DNA from: Artocarpus heterophyllus
Lineage: Eukaryota; Streptophyta; Magnoliopsida; Rosales; Moraceae
Reading direction: 5' to 3'
Assembly (NCBI GenBank): GCA_025403435.1
Contig: CM046354.1
Span: 40,621,779-40,685,778, forward strand
DNA: 64,000 nucleotides
In this document: one piece after another, positions 34,548 through 45,892 of the stretch
Numbering within the stretch: the stretch's first letter is position 1
How the letters are laid out: each line of letters begins with the position of its first letter
Position numbers and translations under genes: made by a program
Notes under the pieces: generated by a model
What the model was told of the DNA's origin: nothing
Seen by the model: the letters and a program-made list of their open reading frames with translations, nothing else
The model's database searches: none

Positions 34548-35531
34548 TTACTGAGGAGAAAACTGTGGATACTGCAACTGCGGGTACTGCGGAGGTGGAG
34601 GTAGGGTCTGAGGCTGAGGCTGAGATGAACGACTGGCATCCTCCCCGGTCTGAGATCCAAGACGAGCACTCCTGATCGGGCAATTCCTCTTGATGTGTCC
34701 GGGCTGCTGACAGAAATGACAATGGAAGCTGTAGGGATTGCTGCGCCCGCTGCCAGATGAACTGCTGCTACCACTGGTCGCACCGCCTTGCTTGCCTTTC
34801 CCTAGAGCTGGACGACTACTAATGCTCTTCCTGCCACTCCTCGGCGGTCCTCCTGAAGCCTTGGCTCGGTCCTCACAATACTGCACGTAATCATTCTCCA
34901 CGGAGATCGCCGACGACACAAGCTCTCTGAAACTCCTAAGCCGTAGAGCAACCAACTGTCGCCGAATAGGAGCCTTGAGTCCTTCCTGAAACTTGATGCA
35001 TTTCTCACGCTCCGATGCCACAGCTGATGGAGCAAATCTAGCCAACTCATTAAACTTTGCCTCATACTCCCGAACTGATAGATCACCCTGCTGCAATCTA
35101 TAAAACTCAGCTGCCTTCTGATCTCTATATCCCTGCGGAAAATACCGATCATAGAACAGCTCCTCGAACTTGTCCCAACCGATATCGCCACCGCGCTCCA
35201 GACGCTTAGTTTGTTTCCACCAGGTGTTAGCGCCACCCTCGAGCTTATACGCCGTAAACTCCACACGATACTCCTCAGGCACACCAAGGGTATCCAGATG
35301 CTTCAAGATCGAATCCAACAAATATTCAGCTAACCGCGGATCCCCGTTGCCATCAAAAGTCAGAATAGACGCCCGCCAGAATTCTTTAAAGAAAGCATGC
35401 CGACTACCAGCACTGGAGTCTTCCGGTCTAGCCCTGGCTGCCATCTGCCGAAAATCCACAAACATAGACCTCATCATGCTCTTATCATTTCCAAACTCGG
35501 CGTCAGCAGTCGAACGACGTCTAGGTGCCAT
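34548..35531 (-). CDS. gag segment of G (327 codons, ends at nonsense)
   Basis: Retrotransposon gag core (FDGNGDPRLAEYLL, GGANTWWKQ, FNELARFAP) followed by a serine/glycine-rich linker and a CX2CX4HX4C knuckle, CHFCQQPGHIKRNC, at residues 271-284. It would form the capsid and bind RNA. The start MAPRRRS follows directly from the untranslated leader. The stop TAA at 34548 lies in a proline/glutamine-rich linker that would normally continue to the protease, so the capsid part is essentially complete. Confidence 0.9.
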   Translation of the reverse strand: MAPRRRSTADAEFGNDKSMMRSMFVDFRQMAARARPEDSSAGSRHAFFKEFWRASILTFDGNGDPRLAEYLLDSILKHLDTLGVPEEYRVEFTAYKLEGGANTWWKQTKRLERGGDIGWDKFEELFYDRYFPQGYRDQKAAEFYRLQQGDLSVREYEAKFNELARFAPSAVASEREKCIKFQEGLKAPIRRQLVALRLRSFRELVSSAISVENDYVQYCEDRAKASGGPPRSGRKSISSRPALGKGKQGGATSGSSSSSGSGRSNPYSFHCHFCQQPGHIKRNCPIRSARLGSQTGEDASRSSQPQPQTLPPPPQYPQLQYPQFSPQ

Positions 35532-35619
35532 TCTCTCACTTCTGAAAACAAAATTTGGACTGTCAGAGGTATTTCATTGTCAAACCTATGTGTGCACAAT
35601 TCCCAAGGTTCATAACCTT

Positions 35620-35633
35620 GAGCTCTGATACCA
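35620..35633 (-). other. primer binding site of G
   Basis: Sense TGGTATCAGAGCTC, complementary to initiator-Met tRNA, 3 bp from the 5' LTR. Confidence 0.92.
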
Positions 35634-35636
35634 TTC

Positions 35637-37834
35637 TGTCACGCCCCGGAGTACGGGAGGTGACGTGGCGGAATACTTAGATTAATTAAAAGAGAATTTA
35701 ATTAAAAATCGAGAGTTTGAGAACCAAATTAAATAAAAACTAAGAAGTTTTTTTCCACCACATTTTATAAAAGGATTTATAAAAATTAAGCAAATAATAA
35801 TAATTGAATAAAAACCGCGAATATGGGTTCCACAACCCACAACTTGTGCACACACATGGATCTGACAATATCATAAATACAATTACAGTCCAAGTACAAA
35901 TAAAGTTAAAGTCTTACATGCCTTGATTAAATAAATACAGAATATAAATAAACTCTCCTATTGCTCCTGAGTTCGGTCCGAAGAATCTTCTCCAAACCTA
36001 AAGGGGAAACCACCTAGGGGAAATTTAAAACAATAAAACGTGAGCGAAAGGCTCAGTAGGACTAAGTTTTATAAAAATAGTTTAACGCAAAGGAACATAG
36101 CATTATTAGAAGTTATCCCAAGGAAACTTAAATAAATAAATAAATAAATAAACAGTTTGAGTAGGACCGTCCTGACACAGAACAGTCTACTCGTCAAATC
36201 AAAACACCATTTTACTTTTACCTAGGCAAACCATGATATCACCACCGTAGTGGCCCAGCTGGGTTTCGGGACCTGCCCCCAAGGTCGATCGCTACACGAC
36301 CCGATCTCTGATATGACATCATGCCCATGTGTTTATTATCATTATCATTATCATTCAAAACCCAATTACCGAGTGTTGTCAATTACATTTATTATGAAAT
36401 TCATTTCATGTCACGGTATATTAAAATATAACCGATAAAACCATTTTCAAACAACCGTTGAAAATATTTTGATAGAAATCATTTTCAAAGCCAAATCATT
36501 TCAAAACCAGGCTACCAAAGAAATAGGATAGAAGTCCTACCTCAGTACTCGTGCCGGTACCCCACACCGCAATCCCGGTCCGCTATACGTTAGCTCCACG
36601 GAACCACGAACAATCCTAGATACCAACTAAGTCAATCAATATCTAGTTTGAGACATTCTATGTTACTAAATCATTTCATGATGTCCTAGTGTGCCATTTG
36701 TACCTTTAAAATCATCCTATTAGGTTGGGATTTAAATCAGGGTTCAAAACAGTGAAAACGGGTGAAAATCACAAACTTTTCCATGCCTCGGTCGGCCTGC
36801 CGGACGCTCTGCTTCGGCCTGCCGAACTGCACAGTTCGGCCTGCCGGAAGCAAGGTTCGGCCTGCCGGAAGCAAGGTTCGGCCTGCCGAACATTTCCCCA
36901 GATTCGGCCTACCGGTCGGAAGAACACCGGCCTGCCGATCATCACTCCGGCCTACCGAACATGAACTTCGGCCTACCGAACTGGGAAAACCCAGAAATCC
37001 CAGCCACGGGTTTCTCGATCCCCAAAATCCAAATCTGGATTCCAACCTATTTTTCTCAAATCCCAGGCATGAAAAATAGTCATAGTTGATAGAAAAATAT
37101 TCTAGAACATGTTTGGAATCATTTAAACAACATTTAAACTCAAAATCCTCAAAAATCTAAAAATGAGAAAAAGAGGAGAAAAATGAAAAATCTTGAATCC
37201 AATCCGTTTTTCTCCAATCTAGGCTTAGATTCTAGTTGTTCTAAGTTCATTTAACACAAATCCATGGTTTTCTAAGCTTAAACAAACTTAGATTTCAAAA
37301 ACACACAAAATTGAAAATTTTGTAAAAAGTTTAGAAATTTCGAATCTAACCTCGAATCGAAGCTTCAATCCGCGTTCTCGGTTGCTGAATCACGTCCCCA
37401 AGCTTCCTCCTTGCTGTTCCGAAGCTTGGATTTGAATGTGGTTTCAAAAATTTGAGAGAGAGATGTAGAGAGAGAGAGGCTGCCGAGAGATCAAGAAAGA
37501 GAAGAGAGAGAGTGAAACCGGGAGAGAATGAGAGGAGAGAGAGAGGAAGGAAATAAATAGAGAAAATCGATGGGCGGTTTTACTGTGCGAAAACCATGTG
37601 CCGCCCACGGTTTTGCAAAACGGAGTTTTTTTAACATTTTACAAATTGTGGTGTTTTAAAACTCAAAACATCATTTTAAAACAATAAGAAATCCTTCGAA
37701 TTCATTAATTTAACAAAACAACCAAAAATTCAAAAATCCAACCAAATAGTCTAATAAATGTTAAAACTTTAATTATGGCACACTAATTCATCATTTACAT
37801 TACATTAATATTAAATAAATTTCGGGACGTTACA
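35637..37834 (-). repeat. 5' LTR of gypsy G (2,198 bp)
   Basis: Matches 28732-30890 except for about 25 substitutions and three insertions: 8 bp in an AAAT run, 10 bp near 36760 and one 21 bp motif unit (36851-36871). A TATA-like CTATTTATTT is at 37551-37560, followed in sense by a pyrimidine-rich CT tract. Confidence 0.95.
36788..36985 (-). repeat. dyad-motif array in 5' LTR of G, one extra unit
   Basis: Same array as 29868-30040, but with nine units: the unit containing CGGCCTGCCGGAAGCAAGGTT is doubled. Several units read CGGCCTACCG where the other LTR has CGGCCTGCCG. Confidence 0.92.
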
Positions 37835-37839
37835 AAGAA

Positions 37840-38623
37840 TGAGATAATTCCTAATCTTTATAGCTGTTGCTGCTTTTTTTCCCCCTTTTTTTTAACCTTT
37901 TCTTTTGTCTTTTATTTTTAGAAAAAGAGATATGGTCCAACTCAGTTAGCTTAAACGAGAAACATCATGCCAAGGTTAAGAGAAACAAACACCCATATGC
38001 AATACTAACTCTGTCTTCCTTTCGTCATTTGATATAATAATATCCTAATAAAGAAGTTAGATAATTTTTTTTTTTGAATCTTAGAGAATGTAATTGCATT
38101 CCTCTGCCAAAGAAGTCAAAATCGAGGAAAAAAATAAATTTTTTTTGGATATATGCATGTATACAATTGTGAGAAAAAAAAAAGTTTCAGGAGATTGCAC
38201 GATTTACACAAATTCAATCCACAGGTAATTTTCTTTTTTTTTTTTTTGCAAATCTTTCTCTTATCAGAATCACCAAAAATCCAAAAAAAAAGAAGTCTAA
38301 AAAATCTAATATCAATTTCGAATAGGTATACCAAAAAACTCACATGGAAGAAGAAAGACCAAGGAGAGTGAATCCCTCCCTTCGGGTGTCAACGTCGTTC
38401 GTGCTTGGCTAAGCCATCGATGGTGTTCATTGTTAGAAGGTTGATATAGGTGGAAGAGTTGAAGGCATCAATAGTGTTCACCTACCGATGGAGGCGATGG
38501 TGACAATCAACATGGAATATAATTAGGGCTTAAAATGAGAAGGGGCAAGTTGTTTTGGAAGAGGGAAAAGGAGATATAAGAGAGGGAGGGGGAGAGAGAA
38601 ATAGAGAGGAGCAGACTAGGGGA
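37840..38623. other. unclassified AT-rich DNA right of G
   Basis: Continuation of the DNA into which G inserted. It has several A or T runs (about 38064-38074, 38140-38145, 38233-38246), a GA-rich stretch (38570-38610) and no credible gene. The two overlapping ORFs on opposite strands (38116-38343 and 38153-38371) are products of low complexity. Confidence 0.6.
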
Positions 38624-38840
38624 TGTTGAGAGTTGAAGTTAGTTAAAGATTAGTACACATGTTATTACCTGATTGGATGAGTGAATGTAATTAGTTGTAG
38701 GTTGTATTTAAGCTGACAGTTATTCTATCCAGAGTTAGTGAATCATTAACAGAATTCATTCGAGACAATTATTTCTGTTTTACTCTTTCTATCACTTTTT
38801 CTCATTTTCTCACTTACCAAACATAGTATAAAAGCATTCA
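38624..38840 (+). repeat. probable short LTR of an Ale/Retrofit-type copia
   Basis: TGTTGAGAGTTGAAG at 38624 to AAGCATTCA at 38840, 217 bp, with TG...CA ends and a TATA-like GTATTTAAGC. It lies about 180 bp before a copia gag of that type. The expected primer site is too degraded to confirm. The 3' LTR was not found. Confidence 0.5.
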
Positions 38841-39020
38841 ATTTTGGCAACGAAAGCAACTCCGGCTAGAATTCTGAGTTTAGATCTGTCATCTTTTGTT
38901 TCAATTTCTGAGTGATCAGGTTTGATTTCTTTTATACATCCAATTGCTTTGAAACTCAATCGCAACAATTTTCTAGTCTGGAGGAAACAAGTTATTACTG
39001 TACTTTAGGGTCACAATCTC

Positions 39021-40500
39021 ATGGGATTTCTTAATGGATCAAAGTCACCTTTTGCTCAATTTGTTACTCAAGCGGATGCTATGGTGCAGAACGTAAATCC
39101 AAAATTCATCAAGTGGGATCAACAGGATCAGCTTTTTGTTTCATTGCTTCTTTCTTCCATGACTAATGGTGTTCTTTCTTGCATGGTGAACTAAGATACT
39201 TCTTCTTAGAACTGGCCCATTCTTCAGGAATATTTTGCCTCCTAAGTTAGGGCTAAGAAAGATCAATTCAAGACTATTTTCATTACACTAAAAAAGGCTC
39301 TTCATCAATGAATGGACTGCTTTTAAAGATCAAGAATCTCGTTAACCTATTGGCCTTAGTTAGACATGGAATTTCATCAAAAGATCATGCTGCTGTAATC
39401 TTTGAGGGTCTTCCCAATGAATATGACACTTCTGTTCTTAGTAAAATGCAAGAAATGACAGCTATACTATTGAGTTAATCGAGCCGCTTTTACTTGCTCA
39501 AAAGGCAAGGATTGAGAAACATCATAAGTCTCTTGACTCATTTAGTGCTAAACTTGCCAACAATTCCATGAATCTTACAACTAGCAACGTCCAGCATCTT
39601 TCCTTGAATAAATGAAACCTTGTTAATCTGGTTAGTTTGGAGGATCTGTTCCATTTGGACAGCCTTCTTGCAATCCTCATGTCACCCGTCAAGGTTCACA
39701 TACTCCCTTTAGTCCAAATTCTTCTTTTGGTAGAGGTAGTTTTAATCAACAAATCGAGGAAAAGGCTCTTTTGGTGGCAATAGAGGACAAAACAGGTTAT
39801 GTGGTTTTACAATGCTATTATAGCTTTGACACTAGCTTCACATGACCTTCTCATTCTAGTTAGCAAAATTCTTTCTAGTATACACTACAAGTTCATGTTG
39901 CGCAAGTCTCCAACATGGTTGCCATATTAGAAACACTTTTGGATTCCTCTTGGTACCCTAGTTCAGGTGCTACCAATCATGTCACAGCTGATGTCAACAA
40001 CTGCCTGACCAAGACAGAATACTATGGAGAAGATAAGGTTCACTTGGGTAATGTTAAGGGATTAGCAATTCAACATGTTGGCAAATCTATGTTTGTTTTA
40101 CCCTTTGCACACTTTAGAAATCTAGTTTTGAATCAAGTCTTACATGTTCTTGAAATCACTAAAAACTTAGTCTTAAAATTTGCTCTTGATAATCATGTCG
40201 TCTTTGAGTTTCATGCTCATTCTTGTTTTGTCAAGGATCAACTTTCTAAAGTAGTTCTATTGGAAGGGTACCTTAAATATGGGCTTTATGTGCTTGATTG
40301 CTCTTAAATTGACCTCACTAAGTAGTGGCAGCCTCATTCTACTCCTTCATGTTTAGCTTCTAGTTCAAAATTTCCTACATCAGTTTTATCTTGTATAGTA
40401 TAGCCTTCTACTTCAACTAAATTCAATAAGAATAATGCTTTGTACACTCTATCGCAAAATAGGCTAGACAGTCCTTCAAAAAAAGAATAATGCTTTGCAT
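39021..40500 (+). pseudogene. Ale/Retrofit-type copia gag-protease relic
   Basis: From ATG 39021 a gag is readable (FAQFVTQADAMV, FIKWDQQDQLFVSLLLSSM), of the kind found in small copia elements. It soon hits stops and shifts frame. At 39915-40307 a 130-codon piece keeps the protease motif SSWYPSSGATNHVT and a pre-integrase region (YGEDKVHLGN). Integrase, RT and RNase H are missing. It is unlike the A family and much older. The right limit is approximate. Confidence 0.78.
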
Positions 40501-40606
40501 CAGTTCTATCCTCTTGAAATATTCATAATATCAATAAAAATTATACTTTTTGTTCGTTTTGTTGTTTGGGAAAAATTCACAAATTTCCACTCCCCTCTTT
40601 AAAAAC
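40308..40606 (+). other. tail of the copia relic, no gene
   Basis: Degenerate AT-rich sequence between the last open piece and the CACTA-like end. I see no gene or recognisable terminus. Confidence 0.5.
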
Positions 40607-40715
40607 CACTACAACAAATTTTTTATTATACGACTTTCATTTAACAACTGTTTCCCAAAAACTGTCGTGGTTAGTGAAAAAAAACGTTGCAAGTTACGCC
40701 AGCAAAGACAAAAAT
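40607..40715 (+). mobile_element. possible CACTA transposon terminus
   Basis: CACTACAACAAATTTTTT resembles terminal inverted repeats of plant CACTA elements, and an inverted pair (ACGAC...ACAACTGT / AAACTGTCGT) follows, as in subterminal regions. It is cut at 40716 by a gypsy LTR. The opposite end was not seen, so this rests on one terminus. Confidence 0.4.
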
Positions 40716-41942
40716 TGTAACGCCTGAAACTTAATTAAGTATGATTAGTGTGCAAAATGGTGAATTAGTGTGCCAAATTTGTGATTTGCTTTAATTTAAT
40801 TATTTTGTGATGATTTCCCAATCAATTTGAATTTCAAACTACTTTAATTATTTTTATTAATTGCATTCGCCATTCTGAATTTTTTAATGCAAAACAATTT
40901 GTCAAAGGCCAAATACGTCCTCTTTGTAAAATTGTGGATGCACATGGTTTTCTTCTCTGGTTTTACTCTCCCTCCCTCTATTTATTTCTCTCTCTCCATC
41001 CTCTCTCCTCACTTTCTCAATCTCTCCCTCTCCACTCTCAGCATACTCTCTCTCACTGCCTATCACCCTCTCTCTTTCCCTCTCAAATTTTGATTCAAAA
41101 TTGAGCTCAACCTTGGATCTTCAACTGGATTGGCAGCTAAGGAGCAAGATTGAGCCTCCACAAACTTGATTTTAAGCTTGGATTCGAGGTTAGCTTGTTA
41201 TTTTCCAAATTCTCAAAACTTTTTTCAAAATTTTCAATTTCTTTAAAATGTTGTAATTTGAGTTTCTATAGCTTAGGAAACCTTTAATCTAAGTTAATGG
41301 GACTCAAAACAACTTGAATCTAGGCTTGATTTCACAAAAAATGGATTGGATCACATTTTTCCTATTTTTCCCATATTCAGATTCATTTCAGATTTTCTAT
41401 GTAAATCTTGTTTAAATTTGTTTAATTGCATTCTATCATATTTTTTCTATCATCTATGAATGTTTTCTATGTCTAGGAATCGAGAAAAATAGGCTTAGAA
41501 TGAGATTTCAAGCTCGGGAGGCCGAGACTCAAAATCTAGAACTTTCTAGAATTTCCCAGTTTGACAGGCCGATCTTGAGTATCAACAGGACAGATTCATG
41601 AGTTCGGTAGGCCAAAATCATATAATCGGCAGGCCGAACCTGAGAAAGTTTGGTAGGCCGATTTTGTATGGTCGGTAGGCTGAACTACGTAGTTCGGCAG
41701 GCCGGTATGGACAGTTTGGTAGGCCGATCGAAGTTTATGAGGAATAACATTTTTCACTGTTTTAAACCAAGATGAAGTTTTTAACTTTTATAGAATGACT
41801 CTATGAACTTCAATGGCACACTAAGACACCATGAAACAACTGAGTAATGTAGAATATCCTAAGCAAGATATTGATGGACTTAGTTTACATTTAAGGTTGT
41901 GCGTAGTTTCGTAGAGCTAGTGTATAGCGGGCCGAGACTGCG
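40716..41942 (+). repeat. LTR fragment of a gypsy G relative
   Basis: Starts TGTAACGCCTGAAAC and follows the sense LTR of G: the GAATTAGTGTGCCA segment, the CT-rich tract after a TATTTATTTC box, the motif array and the GTATAGCGG segment. It is clearly diverged. It stops at 41942, where copia C3 begins. The rest of its LTR should be beyond C3. Confidence 0.88.
41571..41728 (+). repeat. dyad-motif array in the G-relative LTR
   Basis: Seven or so units (GACAGGCCGATC, CGGTAGGCCAAAA, CGGCAGGCCGAACC and others) in sense orientation AGGCC, as in G. Units differ in spacers from G, so the array has evolved since the split while keeping the core. Confidence 0.88.
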
Positions 41943-42170
41943 TATTAGACATGTATGCCCTAAGGAGTAAAAATGTAATAAGTTTTTTGGACATATTTTT
42001 ATCAATAAAGAATTTATTTATTGTTAATATACCAAATCTTGTCCTCTTTACGTTCATATTTGTTGAATGTATGTTAAGCAAGCATTAGTCTGAGATTGTC
42101 GATCTAAACCTTTAAGAATTAGGCATATGATGGATAGATTATGCGAAAGACACGATTCTTAAGGTGACGG
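41943..42170 (+). repeat. C3 5' LTR, first part
   Basis: The first 228 bp of the LTR, ending with GACGG (42166-42170), which is the target duplication of C4. It continues at 51862. Confidence 0.92.
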
Positions 42171-43608
42171 TGTTAGACTTGTATGCCCTAAGGAGTAAAA
42201 ATGTAATACGTTTTTGGAGACATTTTTATCAATAAAGAATTTATTCATTTATATATACCAAATCTTGTCCTCTTTACGTTCATATTTGTTGAATGTATGA
42301 TAAGCAAATAGTAGTCTGAGACTGTTAGTCTAAACCTTAAGAATTGGGCATATGATGGGATGATTATGCGGTAGACACGATTCCTAAGGTGATGGTCTAA
42401 AACATATGATCCGCAATCGAGGGAATAAAGTTGGGTGCTTTATTCATGTAAAGATTGTTATGTTGTCTATATCCCTTTTGGTAGATGGTTTATCTTGGCC
42501 ATCGGAGTTGGACTCCGTGAATAGAAACATTGGCACGTTGTCATATGTGACGATGTGTTGGATCGGGACATAAAGTGAATTGATTTGGATTAATAATTGT
42601 GTCTTGGCAAATCGATTCACTTTAGACAGTCATTTGTATTGTATCTTAATCCTGAGATGAATAGGGGGCCCGTTGTCTCGACTTGTGTCTTTTGATGTAC
42701 CAATGGGTGACTCCCACATCTCTATAGTGGTATGCATGCCGGTACGTTGGAGGCATGACTCTTGATAGCGTAGACTTATTATTCATAGATATGGAATCCA
42801 TAGCTCCTCTTTAGGAGTAATGATATCCTCTTATATGCGTTGTCCTGTAATTGGAAAACTGGAGCGCTCAACCATTTGGATACATAAGTGTAACCGAATG
42901 GTATACTATCTTTTGATGGTAAGTTTTCTGATAGTGAGACAATGGAACGTAAGATAAAAATAATTGAGAAGATAAGACAGAACTCGTCCTTAAGCCGATT
43001 ATGGATGATCATATTGGGATACGATACACTATGATATATCATGGAGACTTAGCTACACGAGCTTCGTAATTCTATAAAGTTCGAGAGTGCAACTCCCAGC
43101 GTTTAGTGGAGTAGCGTTGGAGTTGATAATTGTGAAATGTATATATGGGATATTGGGTTTCATAATTATCATGAGCTTGAACTTTATAGGTCCATTTTTG
43201 TCCCCTTTGCTAGCTCACAAAATCCTGTAACGACACGGTGTGCTTTTTCAATAATTGGTGACTTATGTCAGATTTATCAGATTGGTTTAAAATTTGTAAG
43301 AATCAAATAATTCATGTCTGTTTATCGGTTGAATTAATTTTGTAAGAAATTAGTTCAAGATAAACTTGTTGAATTATTGCGATCAGATAATTCTTGTATG
43401 TTTATCGGTTGTTTTAATTTTGGACAAAATTAGAACAAGATAAACTTGTAGAATTATTGTGAATTGATTTATTTTCTTAGAGATTATCTTGATAAAGTTT
43501 GTTTTGATCAGATAACTTCTCTATTGGGTTATTTGAATCAAAACTGAGACTTTATCCTTTTGAATCTCGAGTGGAAAATAAAAGATTCGCGGAGATTTTT
43601 TCTCAGGA

Positions 43609-43672
43609 GTTCGGCCTGCCGAACTGGCCTATTTGGCCTGCCGATCAAAATGTTCGGCCTGCCGATCAGCGG
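43609..43672 (+). repeat. dyad-motif array in U3 of C4 5' LTR
   Basis: Three units: GTTCGGCCTGCCGAAC, TTTGGCCTGCCGATC and GTTCGGCCTGCCGATC. It lies about 110 bp upstream of the TATA box. Confidence 0.9.
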
Positions 43673-43783
43673 ATATAAGATTACGCATTTTCACGTGGAT
43701 CTTATCAGATATTGTTCCGAACTTGATTCTGTTTCGAGTTTTTGAGACCTAATCTCATACGGACTGACCCCAGGACCAATTGT

Positions 43784-43791
43784 TATATAAA
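43784..43791 (+). promoter_or_regulatory. TATA box of C4 5' LTR
   Basis: TATATAAA followed by GGGAGTGAG, at the same place as in the LTRs of A, Z and C3. Confidence 0.75.
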
Positions 43792-44187
43792 GGGAGTGAG
43801 TCTCATGATTTACTCAGATCAATTTGAGAGATTAAGAGTGATACTCTTTTAGTGAGCATCTGAAAACTCCCTGAGAGCTTTTGTTCACAAATCACGAACA
43901 CTAGCTTTGGGTTCTCTCTGTTGGTTGGAAGGAGAGTCACCGGTGGAAGAGCTGTACGTGTGAGCCCACACTCACTCCGGTTGTGGATAGAGAATAGCAA
44001 AGAAGACTAGTTGGTTGAGGCTCTTCTGGAACGTTACTTCTCTACACAGGTCGCAGAGGTTCTTCGGCACACTAAGGTTAGTGAGATCTGTTTAATTTAT
44101 ACATATAACATGTCAAACTTGTGTTTTGGAAATTACTCTGATGATAAAATTTTTAAAAATTCTGCTGCGCACTTTGTTTCGAACAAT

Positions 44188-44200
44188 TGGTATCAGAGCC
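44188..44200 (+). other. primer binding site of C4
   Basis: TGGTATCAGAGCC, canonical initiator-Met site, 2 bp after the LTR. Confidence 0.94.
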
Positions 44201-45892
44201 AAGGTTTTTACATAAATTTGCAAGTTTGTATCATGTTATATGCATAAATTCTGTGATCTTAATCTCTCCTATGCTTGAATTGAATTTTATAGAGAGATGG
44301 CACTCTAGGTTTCTATATAATATATATGTTGTCATCGATTATGTGGTGAATGTTTATTAATTAATTATGGTTGATTAAATCATAATTAATTAATTATTAA
44401 TTAATTAATACCGGTTATGGTTCCTTAGAGGTTAGAATGTGTATCTAGGTTTTTCATGTAATTAGTTGGCGGACTATCATCTCCGTCTAGGGATTGTTAT
44501 TTATTTTTTTTAATTTGTAAGAATTTTGTAATTAAATAATTATTCGGGGAAGACGGAACGAGAAGTCGGATCTTGAAGATTGATGAAGGCGCCTCCAAGT
44601 ATTTCCTGAGTCTCTAATTTTATGTTTTTGAATTGTTGAAAATAAAATTGATGAATTGCATTAAAATTGTATTTTCTGGATTGAGGGTTTTCTGCTCGGT
44701 CAGCATGCCGGACCTCACAGTTCGGTCGGCCAAAGGTCACAGATCGACAGGTCGGACGTGTGGTCCGGCAGGCCGACAGTGGGGTAGAAATTTTGGTGCT
44801 CTGTCGGCAGGCCAAACTTTCATGTTCGGCAGGCCAAACTTTCATGTTCGGCAGGCCAAACCTGCATAGATCGGCAGGCCGATGTTTCATATCGGCATGC
44901 TGATAGAACAAGACCGGGGTGATCAGCCTACCGACCGAGAGCTGCCAGGTGTCCTGAAAAGGTGCAATTTTTTCGGTGCAGTTTTAATTTTATTTTTGGG
45001 ACGATTATGAGAAACATTAAATTTGGATATCACCGGAAATATGAAGTATTCGATTGATACGGGATTGAAGACTTGAAGATGGATATTACATAAAGAAGGA
45101 TACAGGTTGAGGATTCAAGGATGAATAATCGAGAAATGCCTCGATTATTCTCTTGTAATCTTAGTTTTCTATTCTCTAGGGTGGAACCATGATATTACGG
45201 TTATTATTATTTTGCTTGTAGCTTTGCTTGATTGCTTTGCTTGTCTGCATTATAATATAATTTACCATGTATATTGATAACATGTCATATAGGATAGGGA
45301 GTGCCACTCATATTAAAATTGTTCATGCATAATTTTAAAATAAAACCTTGACTTCAAAAGATTGAGTGGGAGAAGGTTTTCGAAGAGAGGACCTAAGGCC
45401 TCCATCGTTGGTCCATAGGAAGAACATGGTGGTCCCGACCCCTAGGAAGGGATTTCTATCATGTACCAGATTGGATCTCTGAAAAGATAAGGTATTTTAG
45501 TATGATTTATGGTTGCACACCCCTAGGTGGTGATTATAAATCATGGATAAAATATTGAAATGATGGTTATACACTCACGTTAATTTTATTATTAACCTCC
45601 CCTAGGAGCTCTGTTAATAAAATTAATGGCCAAAGAAACAATTATTAGTATATGCTGGATCATACGGGTCCTGGATGGCATATATTAATCAGGAGGGGAT
45701 CCGTGTTCCTGATTGAATTTAGCATGACTCCCCTAGGAGCTTATTGAATTCTGAGTTGGGAATTATCGTTATAAGGTTGTGATATTTTCAAGGTTTTGAC
45801 ACATAAACACATTTGTATGATTTTACATGATTGTGTTATCTTACTAAATTATTATATATGTTTGGTATATGATTCTTTATTGTAGATTGAAA
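44201..45892 (+). other. leader of C4 with motif array
   Basis: No supported gene. The array at about 44696-44940 has nine or ten units with sense core GGCAGGCC, two of them an exact local repeat (TTTCATGTTCGGCAGGCCAA). The rest matches the leaders of A and Z. Confidence 0.82.

Larger units (their letters stand above)
30939..35531 (-). pseudogene. gag-pol of gypsy G, one frame with six stop codons
   Basis: All pieces share the same reading frame from the gag ATG (35531) to the stop at 30939, so no frameshift has occurred. The frame is broken by TAA at 34548-34550 and TAG at 34506-34508, 34056-34058, 32325-32327, 32127-32129 and 31752-31754. Domains in order are gag, knuckle, protease, RT, RNase H, integrase and chromodomain. 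The five TAGs are explained by CAG to TAG or TGG to TAG changes. The copy is coding-dead by point mutation only. Its parent was recently active, judging from the LTR similarity. Confidence 0.94.
28732..37834 (-). mobile_element. complete Ty3/gypsy element G (Tekay/Del chromovirus)
   Basis: A 9,103 bp element with perfect 5 bp duplications AAGAA (28727-28731 and 37835-37839). It has two LTRs of 2,159 and 2,198 bp, an initiator-Met primer site, a gag-pol frame ending in a chromodomain and a polypurine tract. By eye I count roughly 25 substitutions between the LTRs plus three small length differences (8, 10 and 21 bp). That is about 1 percent, so the insertion is fairly young. All but two or three substitutions are transitions. 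Confidence 0.96.
42171..44185 (+). repeat. 5' LTR of C4
   Basis: TGTTAGACTTGTATG to TTTCGAACA. U3 motif array at 43609-43672, TATA box TATATAAA at 43784-43791. The antisense 87-codon ORF is intact at 42779-43042. Confidence 0.95.

Noticed and set aside
30954..35628. Plus-strand and other-frame ORFs over gypsy G (e.g. 30954-31373, 34295-34783, 34802-35287)
   Set aside because: They overlap the real frame of G and have no recognisable domains.
38116..38371. Overlapping ORFs on both strands
   Set aside because: Products of A/T runs, with no homology or domain.
40887..41093. 68-codon ORF in the G-relative LTR
   Set aside because: It lies in the CT-rich tract of an LTR that is non-coding in its relatives.
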